Source: Peromyscus leucopus
Lineage: Eukaryota > Chordata > Mammalia > Rodentia > Cricetidae
Reading direction: 5' to 3'
Assembly (NCBI RefSeq): GCF_004664715.2
Contig: NC_051069.1
Coordinates: 10,467,501 to 10,531,500, forward strand
DNA length: 64,000 bases
Of the stretch, positions 11,612 to 22,539 are shown piece by piece (the stretch's first letter is position 1; every line of letters begins with the position of its first letter). Under the pieces are notes generated by a model. It was given only the letters and a program-made list of their open reading frames with translations, was not told the origin of the DNA and made no database searches. The position numbers and the translations under genes were made by a program.

Positions 11612-11840
11612 AGGCTGAGGATGTAATAATGGTCAGTAGAATGTCCAGCATGCGGGAAGCCCTGGGTTCCAACCCTCGAACTACATAAACTAGGCATGGT
11701 AGGTGGCATACTCTTGTAATCCCAGCCCTTGGGTGGTGGAAGCAGGAGGAGCAGCATTTCAAAGTCATCCTTAGTGACATAGTTAAGTTCAAGGTCAGCC
11801 TAGGCAACATGAGACCCTGTCTCAAAAAAAACAAAAAAAA
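11612..11840 (+). mobile_element. B4-type SINE
   Basis: aggctgaggatgtaataatggtcagtagaatgtccagcatgcggg...ccctgggttccaaccctcg...gtaatcccagcccttggg...gaccctgtctc, with a poly(A). Confidence 0.8.
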
Positions 11841-11910
11841 GTGGCCCAAGTTAATGTCATATAGAGTTTTTTGTTGTTGTTTGGTTGTTTTGTTTAAAGA
11901 GTTACTTATT

Positions 11911-12007
11911 GGGGTTGGGGATTTAGCTCAGTGGTAGAGCGCTTGCCTAGCAAGCACAAGGCCCTGGGTTTGGTCCTCAGCTCCAGAAAATAAAAATTAA
12001 AAAAAAA
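11911..12007 (+). mobile_element. ID SINE, young and nearly intact
   Basis: ggggttggggatttagctcagtggtagagcgcttgcctagcaagc and gggtttggtcctcagctcc keep recognisable pol III A and B boxes. An A-rich tail follows. A perfect 11-bp target duplication agttacttatt flanks it (11900-11910 and 12008-12018). Confidence 0.95.
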
Positions 12008-12021
12008 AGTTACTTATTTCA

Positions 12022-12168
12022 GCTGGCAGTGGTGGTGCACATCTTTAATCTCAGTATTCGGGAGGCAGAGGCAGGTAGATCTCTGTAAATTCAAGGCTAA
12101 CCAGGTCTACAGAGCAAGTTCCAGGACATCCAGGACTGTTACACAGAGAAACCCTGTCTCAAAAAGCC
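12022..12168 (+). mobile_element. B1 SINE
   Basis: gctggcagtggtggtgcacatctttaatctcagtattcgggaggcagaggcagg...cagagaaaccctgtctcaaaaagcc, followed by (AT)11 at 12170-12192. Confidence 0.88.
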
Positions 12169-12199
12169 AAATATATATATATATATATATATTTGGGGG

Positions 12200-12312
12200 G
12201 GCAGGCATGGAGATGCATCCACTCATTCCATCACTTGGGAGGCAGAGGCAGGATGATCTCTGGACCAGCCAGGACTACACAGTGAGACCCTGTCTCAAAT
12301 AACAAAACAAAA
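12200..12312 (+). mobile_element. B1 SINE fragment
   Basis: gcaggcatggagatgcatccactcattccatcacttgggaggcagaggcagg...gtgagaccctgtctc. Confidence 0.65.
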
Positions 12313-12314
12313 GA

Positions 12315-12520
12315 CTAACTTATTTTTATTTTATGTATAGGAGTATTTTACCTGCGTGTACAGAAGGGCACTGCTTGCCTTCCTGGTACCCCTGAAAGCC
12401 GGAAGTGGGCACAAGAGTTGCAAACGGTTATAAGCCATCCCGTGGGTGCTAAGAACTGAACCTGGGTCCTCTGCAAGAGCAGCCAGTGCTCTTAACCGCT
12501 GAAACATCTCTCCAGTCCCA
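12315..12520 (-). mobile_element. B2 SINE
   Basis: ccgtgggtgctaagaactgaacctgggtcctctgcaagagcagccagtgctcttaaccgctgaaacatctctccagtccc is a good inverted B2 head. Confidence 0.88.
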
Positions 12521-12785
12521 CTAAAGTCACATTTTAAGTACTTGTGATAAATTATACAAGGAGAGATACCCAAGTAGGCTCACAGAACATTGTGGTATAT
12601 TTTAAATATCTGTATTTTTAATTGGATTTTATTTTATTTCATTTCATTTTATAGAAAAATCTCATATATCCAAGTCTGTATGAAACTACAGATGACTAAA
12701 ATAAGCCCTTTCAGCACAAAAACAAAGTTAAAAATAATTCATTTTTGAGGCTGCAGGTGCCACTACACTGAACATGTATGTTGTG

Positions 12786-12940
12786 GAGCCAGTCGGTGGT
12801 GGCGCGCGCCCTTAATCCCAGCCCGCGGGAGGCAGCCTGGCAGATCTCTGTGAGCTCAAGGCCAGCCTGGTCTACAAAGCGAGTTTCAGGACAGCCAGGG
12901 CTACACAGAGAAACCCTGTCTGGAAAAAACAAACAAATAC
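12786..12940 (+). mobile_element. B1 SINE
   Basis: cggtggtggcgcgcgcccttaatcccagcccgcgggaggcag...ctacacagagaaaccctgtctgg. The elevated CpG suggests a relatively young copy. Confidence 0.9.
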
Positions 12941-12959
12941 GTGATGGAGAGGTGGGGAA

Positions 12960-13249
12960 AGATAGAGAAATGGAGCGGTATGTGGGCTGTGGAGAGAGGC
13001 GGAACTGGAGGCGCTATGGGGACAGGCGTGATAGACGGCTGAGGTCTGCAGTAGAACACGTCCTCGCCCTGTGGGGCTGGCGGGGTAGTATTCAGCCGCT
13101 GGAGTGTACGCAGATGCGGACTCAGTCCCCCAACATGCTGTCCACTTCGGGAGCGCTCTGGCTCTGGGCAACAGTGGAGGCCAGAGATGAGGAACATTTC
13201 ATTTTCTAGACTGGACCTCCTTGAAGGACAACCTGCGATTGCCTCTGGA
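12960..13249. other. CpG-enriched single-copy stretch before the L1
   Basis: About a dozen CpG in about 200 bp (12975-13165) between a B1 and the L1 3' end. No gene recognised; it may be part of the same L1-associated insertion. Confidence 0.35.
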
Positions 13250-13616
13250 GGCCATGTTGGTGTCTGTGGTCCATGCTGCCCCTCCAGGGGCCATATCTGG
13301 GTCCCTAGTCCTACTGCAGCCGGGGTCTGTGTGGATGTCTGTGGACCATGTCACCACCAAAGGCCATGTGGAAGTCTGTGGTCTGTGCCTCAGCCTGGAG
13401 CCATGTTGACGTCTGTGGGTCATACTGCCGTCAGGGGCCATATTGATGTGGGTGACCTGTGCTGCTACCTAAGGCCATGTGGATGTCTGTGGTCTGGGCT
13501 GCCTCTGAGGGCCTTGCCTGACTCTGTGTTCCTATTGCAGCTGGGGGCCATCATGTTTATGGAAGGTATTGTCACCAGAAACCGTGTGGGAGCCCATGAT
13601 CTGGGCTCCCTCTGAC
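13250..13616 (+). repeat. 37-bp minisatellite, about 10 degenerate units
   Basis: Units follow the pattern ggccatgttgatgtctgtgg then tccatgctgcc and a variable ccag/tgag end, with spacing 35-38 bp. The open frame across it exists only because the unit lacks stop codons; 37 is not a multiple of three. Confidence 0.8.
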
Positions 13617-14091
13617 TGTAAGGAGCAAGGAAGCTACTTTTGCAATGATATTGATAACTGCAGACTCACAGTTGAGAAAGAGGGGCATGGAAGGCTTCTG
13701 TGACAACCCCAACACTCACCACCACCACCCCAAAAACCAACAGCCTAAAGAGAAAGCCATTGAAGAGAACCCTTAAAAAGTGTGATAAGGATGCGGAGGT
13801 GTAGTGCTCCACAATTGATGGTGGACGGGACGAGGTAAGGGGAAGAACTCAGTCCTATTTAAAGACCTGGGCAGGCCACTGAGAGTTTGACCGCACTCCA
13901 GTGAGTATATAGGTAACACAAATTGGACTTGCTTTTTCTTTATTTTTCTATTTTTTTAAAAATTACTTGGAGGGGGTCAGAAGGGTGGGGAGCAGACACA
14001 GGACTGGAAGTGAGGGGTGGGGCACGTGGGGTGAAATCCCCAAAGCACCAATAAAAACATTATGTTAAATAAAATAAATAAATAAATACAT
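13250..14091 (+). mobile_element. 5'-truncated L1 3' end with internal minisatellite
   Basis: After ten degenerate 37-bp units (13250-13616) comes a single-copy-looking stretch (aaggaagctacttttgcaatga, aatttaaagacctgg-type phrases). It ends in a G-rich block and gtgaaatcccc...accaataaaaacattatgtta plus an AAAT tail, which is the typical rodent L1 3' terminus. The orientation is plus. Confidence 0.7.
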
Positions 14092-14349
14092 TCATTTTAT
14101 TTTTGCTAACCAGGAGATAATTGCAGAATTCATAAACATTCACCCACAGTGCAATAGTTATACACTCCTGACATGAAAAATCACATTATCTGCAATTACT
14201 TCAAAATCAAAATTAATTTAAAGGTAAATAATAAACTGAGAGAAACACCTGAGGCATGGGATTAACACCGTTACCTCACAAAAAGCTCCCAGGAGCTTCA
14301 TAAAATCACTAAAAATCCCCCTTCCAAGTGAGGGAAGGGACAGGGAGAT

Positions 14350-14473
14350 GGAACCCACTGTGTTCAAGGATTAGCCTTGAACTCATAGAGATCTGCCTGT
14401 CTCTGCCTTGTGAGTGTGGTATTGCAGGTGTTAGCCACTGTATCCAACCTTGGTCCAAAGTTTCTATATATAG

Positions 14474-14527
<54 letters not shown>

Positions 14528-14650
14528 GTCAGAGGATAACTTTAAGAGGTTAGTTTTCTCTTCCCACTTGGGTTCAGGTTCCCAGAATCAAACTTAGGTG
14601 GTCAGGCTTGGCAGCAGGCACCTCCATTCACTGAGCTATCTCATAGCCCT
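14350..14650 (-). mobile_element. B1/B4 fragment, TG array and B2 fragment
   Basis: ttgaactcatagagatctgcctgtctctgcctt (about 14378), (TG)24 at 14475-14523, and gtcagaggataactttaagagg...cattcactgagctatctcatagccc. This is the common rodent order of SINE, TG array and inverted B2. Confidence 0.65.
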
Positions 14651-14979
14651 TTTTACTTCGGTAATAAAAAAAATCGTGTTTTAGCTGAATGGAAAAACAT
14701 GTCAGCCTTCTAGGTGATTACAGATTGGCTATGGTTGTCATTTTATAATCTTGGTTTTGCATATAATCTTTGCACTGTTGTTTCATGGCAACACTTTTCA
14801 TATACAAAGAAAAGCTGATAATATATTTAGCACCTCTATTCTGTAATTAACCTTTTCCTATATTTACTTTATCACATGTACATTGATACATCTAATTTTT
14901 ATGCATTACTAAACAAATTCCAGAAATCAGTGCCATTTCATCTCTGAATGCTTCAGCACACGCCATTAGCTGTGGCTCA

Positions 14980-15225
14980 CTGTTTATTTACAGTGATATG
15001 GCTTTTTAGTTTACACACAGTGGAATTCATAAATCTTACATGGCTGATGAATTTTGATAAATGCATACACATGTATAATCCACATCCCAATTAAGATGTA
15101 GAGTGATTCTGTCATTCCAGGTCCATCCTCCTCCCTCTCTCTATACAGTTCCATCCCTGTGCACTGGTGACAAACCAATGTTGGACTTCTATCACTGTAG
15201 GCTCCTTCCACTTGTTACTACATTT
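14980..15225 (+). mobile_element. Ancient L1 remnant
   Basis: Phrases such as gatgaattttgataaatgcatacac, cacatcccaattaagatgtagag and ttctatcactgtaggctcc match old mammalian L1 3' sequence by eye. Boundaries are approximate. Confidence 0.45.
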
Positions 15226-15230
15226 CATAT

Positions 15231-15302
15231 GAGGGTTTGGGGATGTAACTCAGTGGCAGAGCATGGTTAGTGTGTACAGAGCCTGGGTTCCACCCCCCAA
15301 CA
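15231..15302 (+). mobile_element. ID SINE
   Basis: gggtttggggatgtaactcagtggcagagcatggttagtg...gagcctgggttccaccccccaacac. Confidence 0.8.

Positions 15303-15305
<3 letters not shown>

Positions 15306-15352
<47 letters not shown>
15306..15352 (+). repeat. (CT)23 microsatellite
   Basis: Pure CT array that replaces the A-rich tail of the ID element next to it. Confidence 0.97.
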
Positions 15353-15354
<2 letters not shown>

Positions 15355-15361
15355 GGTAGGC

Positions 15362-15515
15362 CAAGGGAGATTGTTTAGTGGCTAGTATTTGCTGTGTAAG
15401 CATGAGGGCCTGAAATCAGATCCCCAGAACCTACAGAAAAGCCAGGGGTGGTGGAATGCACGTGACCTCAACACTGAGTAGGGTAGAGACAGAGCTCCCT
15501 AGGGGCTTGCTGATA
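15362..15515 (+). mobile_element. B2-related SINE fragment
   Basis: gggagattgtttagtggctagtatttgctgtgtaagcatgagggcctgaaatcagatccccagaacc. Confidence 0.55.
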
Positions 15516-15772
15516 AACAAGTCACACTCAGGAGACAGAAACTAGCAGATCCTTGTGAGTTTGAGGCCAGCCTGGTACATCTGGCTGGCAACTCGGCCCT
15601 TCTTCCCAGCATTCTCTCAGCTCTCCTGCCTAACCTCTTTCTGTCTAGCTATTGGCCAGTTGGCCCTTTATTAAACCAATGGGCGCAAACCATCTTCACA
15701 GTGTACAAAAGGATTATTCCACAGCAGCCAGGGTTACATAGAGAAACTGTCTCAAAACACAAACAAATGCTG
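15516..15772 (+). mobile_element. B1 SINE interrupted by a 145-bp insert
   Basis: B1 5' part (tcaggagacagaaactagcag...gaggccagcctggt) stops at about 15577 and its 3' part (agccagggttacatagagaaactgtctc) resumes at about 15723. The insert contains ctttctgtctagctattggccagttggccctttattaaacc and cacagtgtacaaaaggattattcc. I know a similar unit from other rodent repeats. Confidence 0.6.
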
Positions 15773-15812
15773 ATTTCTTAGTGGGTCTAGGAAACATCAA
15801 GGGGAAAGCATT

Positions 15813-16030
15813 GGGTGGGATGTAGCTCAGCAGAGTTCTTGCCTAGCACACATGGAGCCGTGGGTTCAAACCCCAGCACCACATTAACAGAGCATGTCTA
15901 TAGCCCCAGCTCCAGGGAAGTGGAGGCAGGAGGGTCAGAAGTTCAAAGTCATCCTTGACTACATAGCAGGTTGAAGGCCTGCCTGGAATACACGAGACCC
16001 TGCCTCAGACAACAAACAAACAAACAAACA
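15813..16030 (+). mobile_element. B4-type SINE
   Basis: gtgggatgtagctcagcagagttcttgcctagcacacatgg...gggttcaaaccccagcacc...gacctgcctcagac, with a (CAAA)n tail. Confidence 0.85.
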
Positions 16031-16154
16031 AAAAGCAAGCACACCCACAGATTCCCCTGGAATGGAGCCCTGGTGGTCCTTTCTGCACTATTGGGAGGGT
16101 CTGTCACTCAAGGTGCCCTGGCCAGACAACTGGAGCAGGACTTGGTGCCTGGTC

Positions 16155-16593
16155 CGATGTAGATATGAATGTCCCCCAAAAGCTTGAATGGAGAAATTTG
16201 ATTCCCAGCTGGTAGATGCTGCCACTGGGAAGTGATTTGGGTCATGAGGGCTTTGGCTCCATCGTGAGTTCACCTGACGATAGATCCGTAACTGACGGCA
16301 TTGTTGCATGGTGGCAGAGACATCTTGGAGGAAGTAGATCACTGGAGATAGGTCTTTGAAAGGTGACATACATTGTCTCCTTCCCTTTCTCATATCTCTT
16401 CTCTGCTTCCTAGCCACCATGAGGTGAGCAGCTGCTCTGTTCCACCCTGCCTTCCCACCATGGCATGTTACCTCAGAGGCCTGGACTCAAGGGGCCAGCA
16501 GGCCAGACGACCTCTGAAACAGTGAGCAGGAGTAAATATGCCTCCCTTTTATCTCAGTTCTCTCAGTATCTGTCACAGCAACAGAAACTAGCA
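16155..16593 (+). mobile_element. Ancient MaLR (MLT1/MST-type) LTR
   Basis: Shows the hallmark order of mammalian MaLR LTRs: gaatgtcccccaaaag, gggaagtgatttggg, ggaggaagtagatcactgg, tctctgcttcctagccaccatgaggtgagcag, accatggcatgttacctcagaggcc and tctgtcacagcaacagaaactagca. It predates the primate-rodent split. Confidence 0.75.
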
Positions 16594-17492
16594 TCCTGTC
16601 TGTCAGGTCCCAAAGAAACCTGGGACATTCCCTACCCATGGCTCCTCCCAGCTCTTCTCACTCCCGTCCCTACCCTTAACCTCTCCAACCCAGGGACTGG
16701 GCTTCGCTTCCATCTCCCAGCTTAGGATTCCAATGTAACTCAGCCATTTTGGCCATGTGCTCTCTTGCCTTGGTCCACGTGCCCTCTCTTCTCTTCTGAA
16801 ACTCCCTCCCCGCTCTCCTCTCATGGTCCGGTTCAGTCTGGACTCTTCAGGCTCCTCTGACTGTTCTCTCCCTCATATCTACAGCAGAACCCTCCTCCTC
16901 AACCACACCTTGAAGCTGCAGTGTCCTCCTTTTCATTCACTGTCGAAAGCAGAAACTGTCCGACCAGGTCAAGGTTCCCTGCTGCAGATGGTAAGTGGCT
17001 CAAACAGCTTGTTTTGGCTGGGACATGCAGAGAACAGCAGAGCTAGCTGATGCCCAAGGTCCTGGAGCAGCTCTGTGTTCGGGTCGCAAGTCTCTTTGAA
17101 TGCCGGTGTATGCTCTCTCCACAGCTGGGCTGCTGCGGGTGCCCCCTGATTTTCTCCTTGACATCTGACTTCTAGCGATGAGATCTGGAATGCTGGCCAA
17201 AGGAATGTCAGTTAGAGGGAACACCTGAGGTCTGTATATGGTTAAGTGGGTGTGTACCGAGATGGGTGTGTACCGGGAGGCTCCTTCCCAGAACTTCCCG
17301 CTGGAACTGGTTTAGGAGAGTGGATGGACCCCAGGTGACAGGAGAGAACTACCTCTGTACCCAGCTACAACAGAGTATGGGGAGGTGTGGGGCACAGAAA
17401 ACTGAAAGGCTCCCAAACGAGGGCCAGCAAAGCCCCGAAGACTCAGAAAAGACAAGCAGCAGGAAACAACCAGCAACTCTGTGAACACCTTA
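16594..17492. other. Single-copy DNA between the MaLR LTR and the ERV
   Basis: Pyrimidine-rich in its first half. A direct doublet of gtgtgtaccg lies near 17249-17276. No gene recognised. Confidence 0.45.
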
Positions 17493-17796
17493 TGTTAGGA
17501 TTATGTACATGTGCAGCTCAGGGTCCTGTGTCTCACATCTTACATCATCTTCAGGCACTGGTGACTTCGTGGTCATGCAATCCCCGCCTTAAAAAGCTGG
17601 ACACGGACCCCCACGCTCTCTCTCTGCACTCTCTTCCTGTGTTTCCTCTCTCTGTTCCCACTCTGTCGCCTCCCCCAGGCCTGGCTCTCTCTCTCTCTCT
17701 CCACCTTTCCCTCCTAATAAAGCTCTAAAAGCTCATACTGTGTTCTGCTGTGGCCCGTGACTTTTCCACCAACCAACCAGTGCCGTTTTACTATCA
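17493..17796 (+). repeat. 5' LTR of the endogenous element
   Basis: 304 bp, TG...CA bounded. It contains a CT-rich region and AATAAAGCTCTAAAAGC near 17717-17733, as in a rodent LTR R region with poly(A) signal. It ends CA at 17795-17796, one base before the primer site. Confidence 0.75.
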
Positions 17797-17797
17797 T

Positions 17798-17815
17798 TGG
17801 TGCCATGGACTCGGG
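17798..17815 (+). promoter_or_regulatory. Primer-binding-site-like sequence
   Basis: TGGTGCC followed by a CGGG a few bases on, immediately after the LTR end. TGGTGCC is the complement of a tRNA 3' end GGCACCA and is the start of tRNA-Phe primer sites used by IAP-type elements. The rest is diverged. Confidence 0.5.
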
Positions 17816-20199
17816 TAGGAAATTCTGTGCACTCAGCATCTACGGCTGAATATCAGAAACCTAACCAAGGACCTGCGACTGCCCAGTGATTGTCAGATCC
17901 ACTTTTTCCATTTTCCCAGCTGCTGGACCCGCCCACCACTCCCGCCACTGCATCTCCACCACACATGTGATTGGTGAGTCCCTTCCCACAGCTCTGCAGT
18001 CTGAGGTATATTATTTGTGCCGGACACCCCCCCTCCCCCCGGTGTGTGTGTGGGTCTTCAGGCTGCACTGGCAAGGACACATTTTATCTTGACAAAATAT
18101 AGGATGCTGTCAGAACACCGGGTGATCCACGTGCTATGTACGCTCCCAGCCCTTACTCATTCTGTGACAACGGTCTGGGTACCCTGTGCTGATTCATAGA
18201 TCCTTCTCCTTGCCTCAGGGATGCTTGAGAAAGGAGCCTAGGATCCTGGTTTGTTGTTTTAATTTTTTATTTTTCTCTCCCGGCTGCAGCCGTGGGACAT
18301 AAGGGTGGATATCAGTAAATTTGGTGGATACCAGTAAATTTGGCCACATAACGGGCAAATGAAAAGAGTTACCTTATCCCCAAGCTTCCTACTGAAGCTC
18401 TGAACCCTTCTCCCTCCCCTCACAGCCCCCAGGCAATGTGCAACCACTCCTGTCTATCTGACGCCCGCTTTCCGACAGTGGGTAGGCTTTAACCCACCTC
18501 ACCTTAACTCCTGAACGAGTGGGTGGGCTCTTCTGCTGACTCTCACTTTAACTCACCTTAGCTCCTCCCACTCATTCTCAAGCTGCCTGAGAGGCACAGA
18601 CGAGTCTGGAAGCCGGCTAGGATGCATGCAAATAAGTTCACGATCAGGACCCACATGGGGATCACAGTAATCAGGATGGCTCTCTAGCCAGAGATCAGTT
18701 TATAGCCTGCCTCCTGGCAGATCTTCCTAAAGTTGCCCTCAAGCCAGCAGACATCAAGGAAAAAAATAAAAATTCAAGACATGGAGTAAAATCTGTCTCT
18801 TGTCCCTCAAACCTCCCCAACATGGGACTAAAGCTTAAGCATCTGGAGAGCAAGGCTCCTGACCCCACAGGCGAAAGTGTCATCTGTGGTATTCAAGGCG
18901 TACCAGGGAAGAGATAAACAAAAGCCTGAGAATAAATTTGCCCAGTACTGGCACATCCTGGCTCCTGAAAGCCATTGGGTCCCTGTTTTAAGTGAGGAAA
19001 AAAAAGGCCACGCGGGCTAGTGAGTGCCCTGCCAGGCCATCAATTGAGCCTTGCTGAAAGTGCTGCCTATAAAGACAATCAGTCAGCTGACTGCCCCAGG
19101 CACCAAGATGGCCTGGGGAACATCAAACTAAGACCTCCAGCAGACCTAGGCTTGGCCACAGGCTCGCAGGGAACCCAGAACACAGCATGGAAGTGATCTG
19201 TTTCTTTCCTTCTGGACACCAGAGCCACTGACCCGATCCTGGGAGAGTTTTGGGGTGTCACCTCTCCTCGTTTCCCTATTATTGGGGTAGGGAGGACAGC
19301 CTTACCCCCCCACACACACACCAGATTTAATTGTACTTTCAGGGTTACTTAATGGGAAAAGATTTTCCAGCTAAGATAGGAGCTTTCATTTCATTGCTCC
19401 CTCCATGTGCCTCGCTCCAGACCTGTCACAGCGCTTCTCATCCTCGTGCACAGGGACACAGACAGGGCCCAGATCTCTGCCTTGTCCCTAATTCTAAATA
19501 ATGATGATGATAATAATAATAAAAATAATAAGTTCTCATGCACCACAAGCTTTTCTCTTCCCAGTTCCCTCTTCTAACTCACTGTTGAGCTAATGGTTAC
19601 AAGATCACCACAGAACTGGAGTCTAGAGATCATCAAATAAGAAACTAACAGCTAAAAGGTATTTACACCCCCAGACCCAAAAGTGTCTGGGCTCTGCAAA
19701 AACAGACTTTAATATAACCATCTATTACTGTTAAAACAGGTGCCTTAAATAATCTGTCTCTGATAAAGCTTAACATGTTCCAATATCTCTGTCTCTCTCA
19801 TTAACACTAACCAATACAAGCAGAGTACTAAACACCACAAATGGTTACTAATCTTCTCATGGCTGCTTCTTAACATGTTCAAAATTTTTCCCAAGCTCCA
19901 GAAAACAGCTTAAATCCATCTGGACAGGTCGGATCTACTTCAGGCCTTCTCTGTCTCACCAGCATCCTGTCAGATACAAAAGCAGCCAGAGTGCCAAGCC
20001 AAGAAGCATGGATGGCTCCAGGGCAGCAGGACAGCCCATCATCCCAGAACTCCTGTCTACCTTGGAAGACCCCCCTTTCCTATTCCTCCTAAGAGCCAGC
20101 CGACGCCCACCAAGTCAGCTGGCAGCAGTTTTTTTTCCAGGAGAAACAATGCTCCTATTCCTATTCACTCACTTTTTTATAATAAGCAAAAGTCTGGAA

Positions 20200-20415
20200 T
20201 GTTAGGATTCTGTACATGCACAGCTCAGGGTCCTGTGTCCTACGTCTTACATCATCATCAGGCGCTAGCGACTGTGTGGTCATGAAATCCCCACCTTAAA
20301 AGGTTGGACATGGACCCCCATACTCTCTCTCTGTGCTCTCTTTATGTGTTTCCCCTCTGCTCTCTGCTCTGTTCCTTTCCACCATCTTCCTCTTCCTTTC
20401 TCTCTAGGCCTGGGT
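20200..20415 (+). repeat. 3' LTR of the endogenous element, truncated
   Basis: Aligns with the 5' LTR from TGTTAGGATT through the CT-rich stretch to about aggcctgg. The last about 80-90 bp (the part with AATAAAGCTC in the 5' LTR) cannot be aligned, so the copy is truncated or rearranged. Confidence 0.7.
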
Positions 20416-20534
20416 TTGTGCTGAGGTAGGAAGTTATCGTGGAAGGACATGGTTGAATAAAACTGTTTACCTCAAAGGGGAGATGTGGAGGAAGCACAGA
20501 GAGAAAGGACTAGAACACCTCTTGAGAAAAGACC

Positions 20535-20640
20535 TCACAGAGCCCAGGTGGGCTAGGAACTGACTGAGGCTGAGAATGACCTTGAACTCCTGATGTCTCT
20601 GCTTCTGTCTCTGAAGTGCTGGGAAAACACCACTCACCTC
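20535..20640 (-). mobile_element. B1/B4-related fragment
   Basis: gactgaggctgagaatgaccttgaactcctgatgtctctgcttctgtctctgaagtgctggg. Confidence 0.55.
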
Positions 20641-20837
20641 CACCTGGGAATCTACTCACGCCCACAGTTACGTCTTTTCTCTTCTTCCTATCACTGTTTC
20701 TCCTTGAACATCTCCATCTCTGGCCTTCAGCCCTTCTACTGGCCTTCCTTCTGGTCAACCCTGACTCACCTCCTCAACCAGCTTAGAGCTCAAACTGCAG
20801 CCTCATAATTTCCCTAACACTCTACCTTAGAGGACTG

Positions 20838-21062
20838 CTGTTTGTTTGTTTTGAGCCAAGGTCTCATGTATCCCAGACTGACATTGAACACAGTATGCAG
20901 CTGAAGATGACCATGAACTTTTGATCCTTTTACCTCTGCCTCCCAAGAACCAAGATTGTGGGTACACAGCACCATGTCCAGTGTTTGCAGAGCTGGGGAA
21001 GGAACTTGGACTTTGCACATCCTAGATAAGAACTCTACCCACCGAGCTATAGCCCCAACTCC
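20838..21062 (-). mobile_element. B4-type SINE
   Basis: gagccaaggtctcatgtatcccagactgacattgaac...tgcctcccaagaaccaag...taagaactctacccaccgagctatagccccaactcc: inverted B1 part followed by inverted ID part. Confidence 0.8.
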
Positions 21063-21390
21063 TAAACATCCCACTTTAAAGACACACTCAATGGCATTTG
21101 TCTCCACTACAGGAGCAGCCTACCTTCTGTTGCCCTGTGGCTGCTTTCCAACACCCAGAAAAACCTCCTCATGCCTTCTTACCTAACTCAAGTCCTATCC
21201 CCATCCCACCTTTCACTGTGCCTGAGTCTTATTGATGACCCCGGACTACATTTTCTTCAAAAGCTAACCGGTACCTTCTTCCCAATTTCCCACCAGTGAA
21301 CCTTCCCACTTAGGCAATCTATGGCCTTTCTCTTCCTCTTCTGTTACAAAGGATGAGGTGCCCTGTCTCTATGGAAGACTATTTATTAAT

Positions 21391-21900
21391 GAGGGTTCTC
21401 TAGAGCAACTGAACTGGCAGAATGCCTCTCTCTATATATATAATGGGGATTTATTGGAATGACTTGTAGGCACAGTCTAGTTAACCCAACAATGGCTGGC
21501 TGTGAATACAAAGTCCAAGAATCTAACAGTTGCTCAGTTCATGAGGCTAGATGCCTCAGCTGGTCTTCAGTATATGCTGGAATTCTGAAGATGTGGGTTC
21601 TAATGCCAGTGAAGGAATGAACTTGCTGGCAAGGTGAGGGCAAGCAGGCAAAGAGCAAAAGCATCCTTCTTCCATGTCCTTAAATGGGCTTCCAGCAGAA
21701 GGTGTGGCCCAGATTAAAGGTCTGTCTTCCCACCTCAAGATCCAGATCAAAGGCATATGTCTTCTACCTTTAAGATCTGGATTAGAAGTGGATCTTCCTA
21801 CTTCAAATTAAGCAAAAATCCCTCACTGGTGTACTCTCCATTCTTGGATTTTAGCTAACTCCAGATGTTGTCAAGTTGACAACCAAGAATAGCCATTACA
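21391..21900 (+). mobile_element. Rodent-specific interspersed repeat (about 0.5 kb)
   Basis: From gggttctctagagcaactgaac to gttgtcaagttgacaaccaagaatagccatt. I recognise this as a common rodent repeat but am not sure of its database name (an RMER1-type name is possible). It shares the tcaagttgac end motif with the element at 22719. Confidence 0.6.
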
Positions 21901-22539
21901 AGTCAAACTTCTAAGATCCCATACTCCCCATGTCATCATCTACAACTCTTCCTCCCACACAGTTTCTAGCAGAATGTGTGCTCTGACCTCCTGAGCCTTC
22001 TAGAGCTAGGCAGTGAGACGTGGCTTATCTAAGGTCATATGGCACTGTCTCAGGATGGTCCCAGCAGAGTTTGGCTCTTCCAGTCTTGCAGCCTTGGCTG
22101 ATTTTTTTTTAAGCACCAGAAGCAACTGATGTTGGAAACAGCCAGTACCTGGTTGGCAGCAGAGGCCCATTCTTCTCATACCTGAGTTTCAGAACATGTT
22201 TGCTGTGAGACATCTGTCCCCAGGGATGATGGGAACACTTTGTCACTGTCTTGGAAGCAGACAGATGAGAGGGAGGATGTGCTGGGTCTGAGAGCTAGAA
22301 TCTTGAGAAAAGGTGTGAAATTAGTCAAGATGAATCTTGCTCTGGTTAACTGTGAGCCGAGCTAGCCCTGAGAGCTAAGGAGACACGCCTGTATTGCAGA
22401 CCAGGAGGCTATGGGTTCTAATGCTACAGCTGCCTTTCTGGTTGGGTGACCTTGGATAATGACTGTCTTGAAGAGAGTTTTGGGCAACAAAACAAAAAAG
22501 CATCACCTGATACTCCCAGTGTGACTGTCTGTGCTGACC

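Larger units (their letters stand above)
17493..20415 (+). mobile_element. Old noncoding endogenous retrovirus-type element with paired LTRs
   Basis: Two direct LTR copies beginning TGTTAGGATT (17493 and 20200) flank about 2.4 kb. A TGG-starting primer-binding-site-like sequence follows the 5' LTR. Hand comparison of about 155 aligned bases shows about 23 differences (about 15%), so the insertion is old. The internal part has no gag, pol or env frame that I can recognise and only short open frames, so it is either a nonautonomous family or a heavily deleted copy. The class II (ERVK/IAP-like) assignment is inferred from the primer-site type and is not certain. Confidence 0.75.

Noticed and set aside
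11911..12007. Possible tRNA gene (pol III A and B boxes)
   Set aside because: It is an ID SINE: the boxes are present, but there is no tRNA fold beyond the 5' half, and it has an A-rich tail and a target-site duplication.
13187..13615. 142-codon plus-strand frame with repeated Cys-Gly-Pro segments
   Set aside because: It is the translation of the 37-bp minisatellite, whose period is not a multiple of three. Openness comes from lack of stops in the unit.
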